DNA of 16,458 bases from the NCBI GenBank assembly GCA_964567475.1, contig CAZMMV010000034.1:1-16458 (forward strand), given 5' to 3'. Made by a program: the position numbers and the translations under genes. The stretch is from CAZMMV01 sp964567475. GTDB lineage: Bacteria > Bacillota > Clostridia > Tissierellales > Tissierellaceae. The notes beneath the pieces are model-generated. The model was not told the origin of the DNA and did no database searches. It saw nothing but the letters and a program-made list of their open reading frames with translations. Below, piece after piece: positions 14,711 to 16,458 of the stretch; positions within the stretch are counted from its first letter, which is position 1, and every line of letters starts with the position of its first letter.

Positions 14711-15088
14711 ATGAATAATAAAAGATTGAATCGTATTTCAGAAGAGGTAAGAAGAGTTTTATCTGAACTTATCTATAATGGATTGAAAGATCCAAGAATT
14801 AACAAAATGACAACAGTAACAAAAGTTGAAGTTACTAGGGATTTGAGTTTTGCTAATATATATATTTCTGTATTAGGAAATGAAAAAGATAAGGAAGAAA
14901 CTCTTGTTGGATTAAACAATGCAAAGGGATTTATTAGAAGTGAAATAGCTAAAAGGATTGATTTAAGATATACACCTGAGCCAATCTTTCACTTAGATGA
15001 ATCAATAGAACGAGGAATTCATTTATCAAAATTAATAGATGAAGTTAATAAGGATAATTCTAATGAAGAGGAAGATACAGATGAGTAA
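14711..15088 (+). CDS. rbfA: 30S ribosome-binding factor A
   Basis: RbfA is a small KH-fold protein that acts late in 30S maturation, at the 5' end of 16S rRNA, and is important in cold growth. The 125-residue product is normal in size. It shows RISEEVRRVLSELI (about residues 8-21), LKDPRI, and SFANIYISVLG (about 46-56), then LRYTPEPIFHLDESIERG (about 86-103), all typical of the family. The C-terminus is a short acidic tail. The ATG is preceded by GAGGTGG, directly after the infB stop. The end overlaps the chosen start of nrnA by 8 bases. Identification is certain. Confidence 0.97.
   Translation: MNNKRLNRISEEVRRVLSELIYNGLKDPRINKMTTVTKVEVTRDLSFANIYISVLGNEKDKEETLVGLNNAKGFIRSEIAKRIDLRYTPEPIFHLDESIERGIHLSKLIDEVNKDNSNEEEDTDE
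15067..15071 (+). promoter_or_regulatory. Ribosome binding site favouring the nrnA start at 15081
   Basis: AGAGG (15067-15071) is nine bases before the ATG at 15081. The in-frame ATG at 15063 has a weaker AAGGA (15050-15054) eight bases upstream, so it remains an alternative that would add six residues. A still earlier in-frame ATG at 15039 has no good site. Confidence 0.5.
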
Positions 15089-16052
15089 CTCTTTAAAAGG
15101 ACAAATGGATTTAGCTAAGACAAAGATTTTGGAGAGTAACAAAATTTGTATAGCTTCTCATGTGCAAGCTGATGGAGATAACATAGGATCTATTTTAGCT
15201 TTAGGATTAGCCCTTAGAAAAATTAATAAAGAAGTTTATATGGTTAAAACAGATTCTATTCCTTCTGATTTTATGTTTCTACCTGGAGCGCAAGATATTA
15301 AAGATTTAGATGACTACAATGATATTGATCTATTTATTGCACTTGATTCAGCTGATGTTGAGAGATTAGGTAAAAACAAGGAACTAATTCAAAAATCTGA
15401 TTTTGTAATTAATATAGATCATCATATAAGTAATACTAATTTTGGAGATATAAATATAGTAGACAGCGATTCAGGCTCTACAGCAGAATTAATATTTAAA
15501 ATGATTAAGATTTTAAATATTAAGATAGATAGAGATATAGGCACTTGTATATATACAGGTATATCTACAGATACTGGTAATTTCATGTATGATAATACAA
15601 GTCCAGAAACACATCTAATTGCAGCTGAACTATTAGAAATAGGTATTGATAAAAAAAGTATAAATCTTAATATTTATCAGAGTAAAAGTATGGAAAAGAC
15701 AAAACTTTTTATTAAAACTTTAGAAAGTCTTGAAACTTATTTTGATAATAAGCTTGCTATAGTTCAAGTTACTGATGAAATGTTGTTAGAAACAGGTACT
15801 AAAATGGAAGATACTGAAGGAATTATTTCTTTTATAAGAGATATTGAATTTGTTGAGCTTGCTATTATGTTAAAAGAATTTGAAAAAGATCAAATAAAAG
15901 TAAGTATGAGAAGTAAAGAATATGTAGATGTATCAGAGCTTTGTTCTAAGTTTAATGGTGGCGGACATGTAAGAGCAGCCGGTTGTACTATTTACAATTC
16001 ATTAGACTTTGCTAAAGAAGCATTAATAGAAGAATTAAAGAAAGTATTATAG
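15081..16052 (+). CDS. nrnA: DHH/DHHA1 phosphoesterase, nanoRNase / pAp phosphatase
   Basis: NrnA degrades short RNA oligonucleotides to mononucleotides and in Bacillus also removes the 3' phosphate of pAp, a by-product of sulfur metabolism. With the ATG at 15081 the product is 323 residues, near the family length. The manganese-binding DHH domain has SHVQADGDNIGS (His27, Asp31, Asp33), Asp89 in LDSAD, and DHH at 113-115. The DHHA1 domain carries GGGH at 293-296 followed by VRAAG, which binds substrate. The start overlaps the rbfA end by 8 bases, implying coupling. Position between rbfA and truB is conserved in Firmicutes. Family is certain; the exact balance between nanoRNA and pAp activity is inferred. 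Confidence 0.93.
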   Translation: MSNSLKGQMDLAKTKILESNKICIASHVQADGDNIGSILALGLALRKINKEVYMVKTDSIPSDFMFLPGAQDIKDLDDYNDIDLFIALDSADVERLGKNKELIQKSDFVINIDHHISNTNFGDINIVDSDSGSTAELIFKMIKILNIKIDRDIGTCIYTGISTDTGNFMYDNTSPETHLIAAELLEIGIDKKSINLNIYQSKSMEKTKLFIKTLESLETYFDNKLAIVQVTDEMLLETGTKMEDTEGIISFIRDIEFVELAIMLKEFEKDQIKVSMRSKEYVDVSELCSKFNGGGHVRAAGCTIYNSLDFAKEALIEELKKVL

Positions 16053-16060
16053 GTGAAATT

Positions 16061-16458
16061 ATGAATGGTGTAATTAATATATTTAAGCCCAAAGGGATTA
16101 CTTCTCATGATGTAGTTTCTTTCTTAAGAAGAAAACTAAAAATAAAGAGAATTGGACACACAGGAACTTTAGATCCTATGGCTACGGGAGTATTGCCTAT
16201 TTGTATTGGTAAATCTACTAGAATATCTGAGTATCTGTTAAACCTTGATAAAGAATATGTTGGAGAATTAACTCTTGGTTTTGAAACAGATACTCAAGAC
16301 TCTTTAGGTACTATAATTAATAGTTCTAAAAAGCTAGTAGATGAAAATGAAATTATAGATACAATGTCTAATTACATAGGTAGTCTAGAACAAGTGCCTC
16401 CTATGTATTCTGCTTTAAAACATAAGGGAAAAAAGCTGTATGAATTAGCTAGGGAAGG
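16061..16458 (+). CDS. truB: tRNA pseudouridine-55 synthase, 5' part (3' end outside window)
   Basis: TruB converts uridine 55 in the T-loop of tRNAs to pseudouridine and also acts as a tRNA folding helper. The ATG at 16061 opens a frame that runs off the window after 132 complete codons. It begins NGVINIFKPKGITSHDVV, then GHTGTLDPMATGVLPICIG with the catalytic Asp38 in TLDPMA, and continues with KEYVGELTLGFETDTQD and QVPPMYSALKHKGKKLYELA, all strongly conserved in TruB. The AGGTGA ribosome binding site (16051-16056) overlaps the nrnA stop codon. Identification is certain; the C-terminal PUA-like part cannot be seen. Confidence 0.97.
   Translation, partial: MNGVINIFKPKGITSHDVVSFLRRKLKIKRIGHTGTLDPMATGVLPICIGKSTRISEYLLNLDKEYVGELTLGFETDTQDSLGTIINSSKKLVDENEIIDTMSNYIGSLEQVPPMYSALKHKGKKLYELARE

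Noticed and set aside
15039..15080. Longer nrnA reading from ATG 15039
   Set aside because: It overlaps rbfA by 50 bases, lacks a good ribosome binding site, and adds residues not typical of the family. ATG 15081 is preferred, with 15063 as the alternative.
1..16458. A new multigene system, defence island, mobile element or CRISPR array
   Set aside because: Every gene is a recognised housekeeping gene in conserved order on one strand, gaps are under about 120 bases, and no spaced repeats, integrase, transposase or inverted terminal repeats are seen.

Overview
The window is a stretch of ordinary housekeeping chromosome from a low-GC Firmicute, most likely an anaerobic member of the Clostridia or Tissierellia. 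The evidence is the strong AT bias, the Gram-positive replicase PolC, the strong AGGAGG-type ribosome binding sites, and a gene order matching the rpsB-to-truB super-cluster of this group. The exact lineage cannot be named from the sequence. All 16 genes are on the plus strand. Two are cut by the window edges: rpsB lacks its 5' end and truB lacks its 3' end.

Layout. Positions 1-2607 hold rpsB, tsf, pyrH and frr: ribosomal protein S2, elongation factor Ts, UMP kinase and ribosome recycling factor. Hairpins that look like terminators follow rpsB (558-599), tsf (1273-1304) and frr (2610-2639). Positions 2660-10585 hold uppS, cdsA, rseP, ispG and polC: undecaprenyl diphosphate synthesis, CDP-diacylglycerol synthesis, intramembrane proteolysis, a late step of the MEP isoprenoid pathway, and the replicative polymerase. 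Positions 10582-10670 carry the only convincing promoter in the window, an extended -10 type, followed by a leader with a strong terminator hairpin. That leader precedes rimP, nusA, ylxR, infB, rbfA, nrnA and truB, the ribosome-maturation, transcription-elongation and initiation-factor operon, with RNA turnover and tRNA modification genes at its end.

How the genes work together. The first and last blocks serve protein synthesis: ribosome parts, factors, maturation and recycling. The middle block makes the lipid carrier and phospholipid precursors, together with IspG, which helps supply isoprenoid units for the UppS product. Genes are tightly packed, with several abutting or overlapping stops and starts, so translational coupling is likely.

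What stands out. I see no mobile element, CRISPR array, defence system, tRNA or rRNA, and no new multigene system. The points worth a second look are regulatory or about missing genes. They are the rimP-nusA leader terminator with no visible antiterminator; the absence of dxr between cdsA and rseP although ispG is present; the absence of ylxQ between ylxR and infB; a possible hairpin hiding the infB ribosome binding site in that same gap; and a perfect 32-base palindrome between tsf and pyrH.
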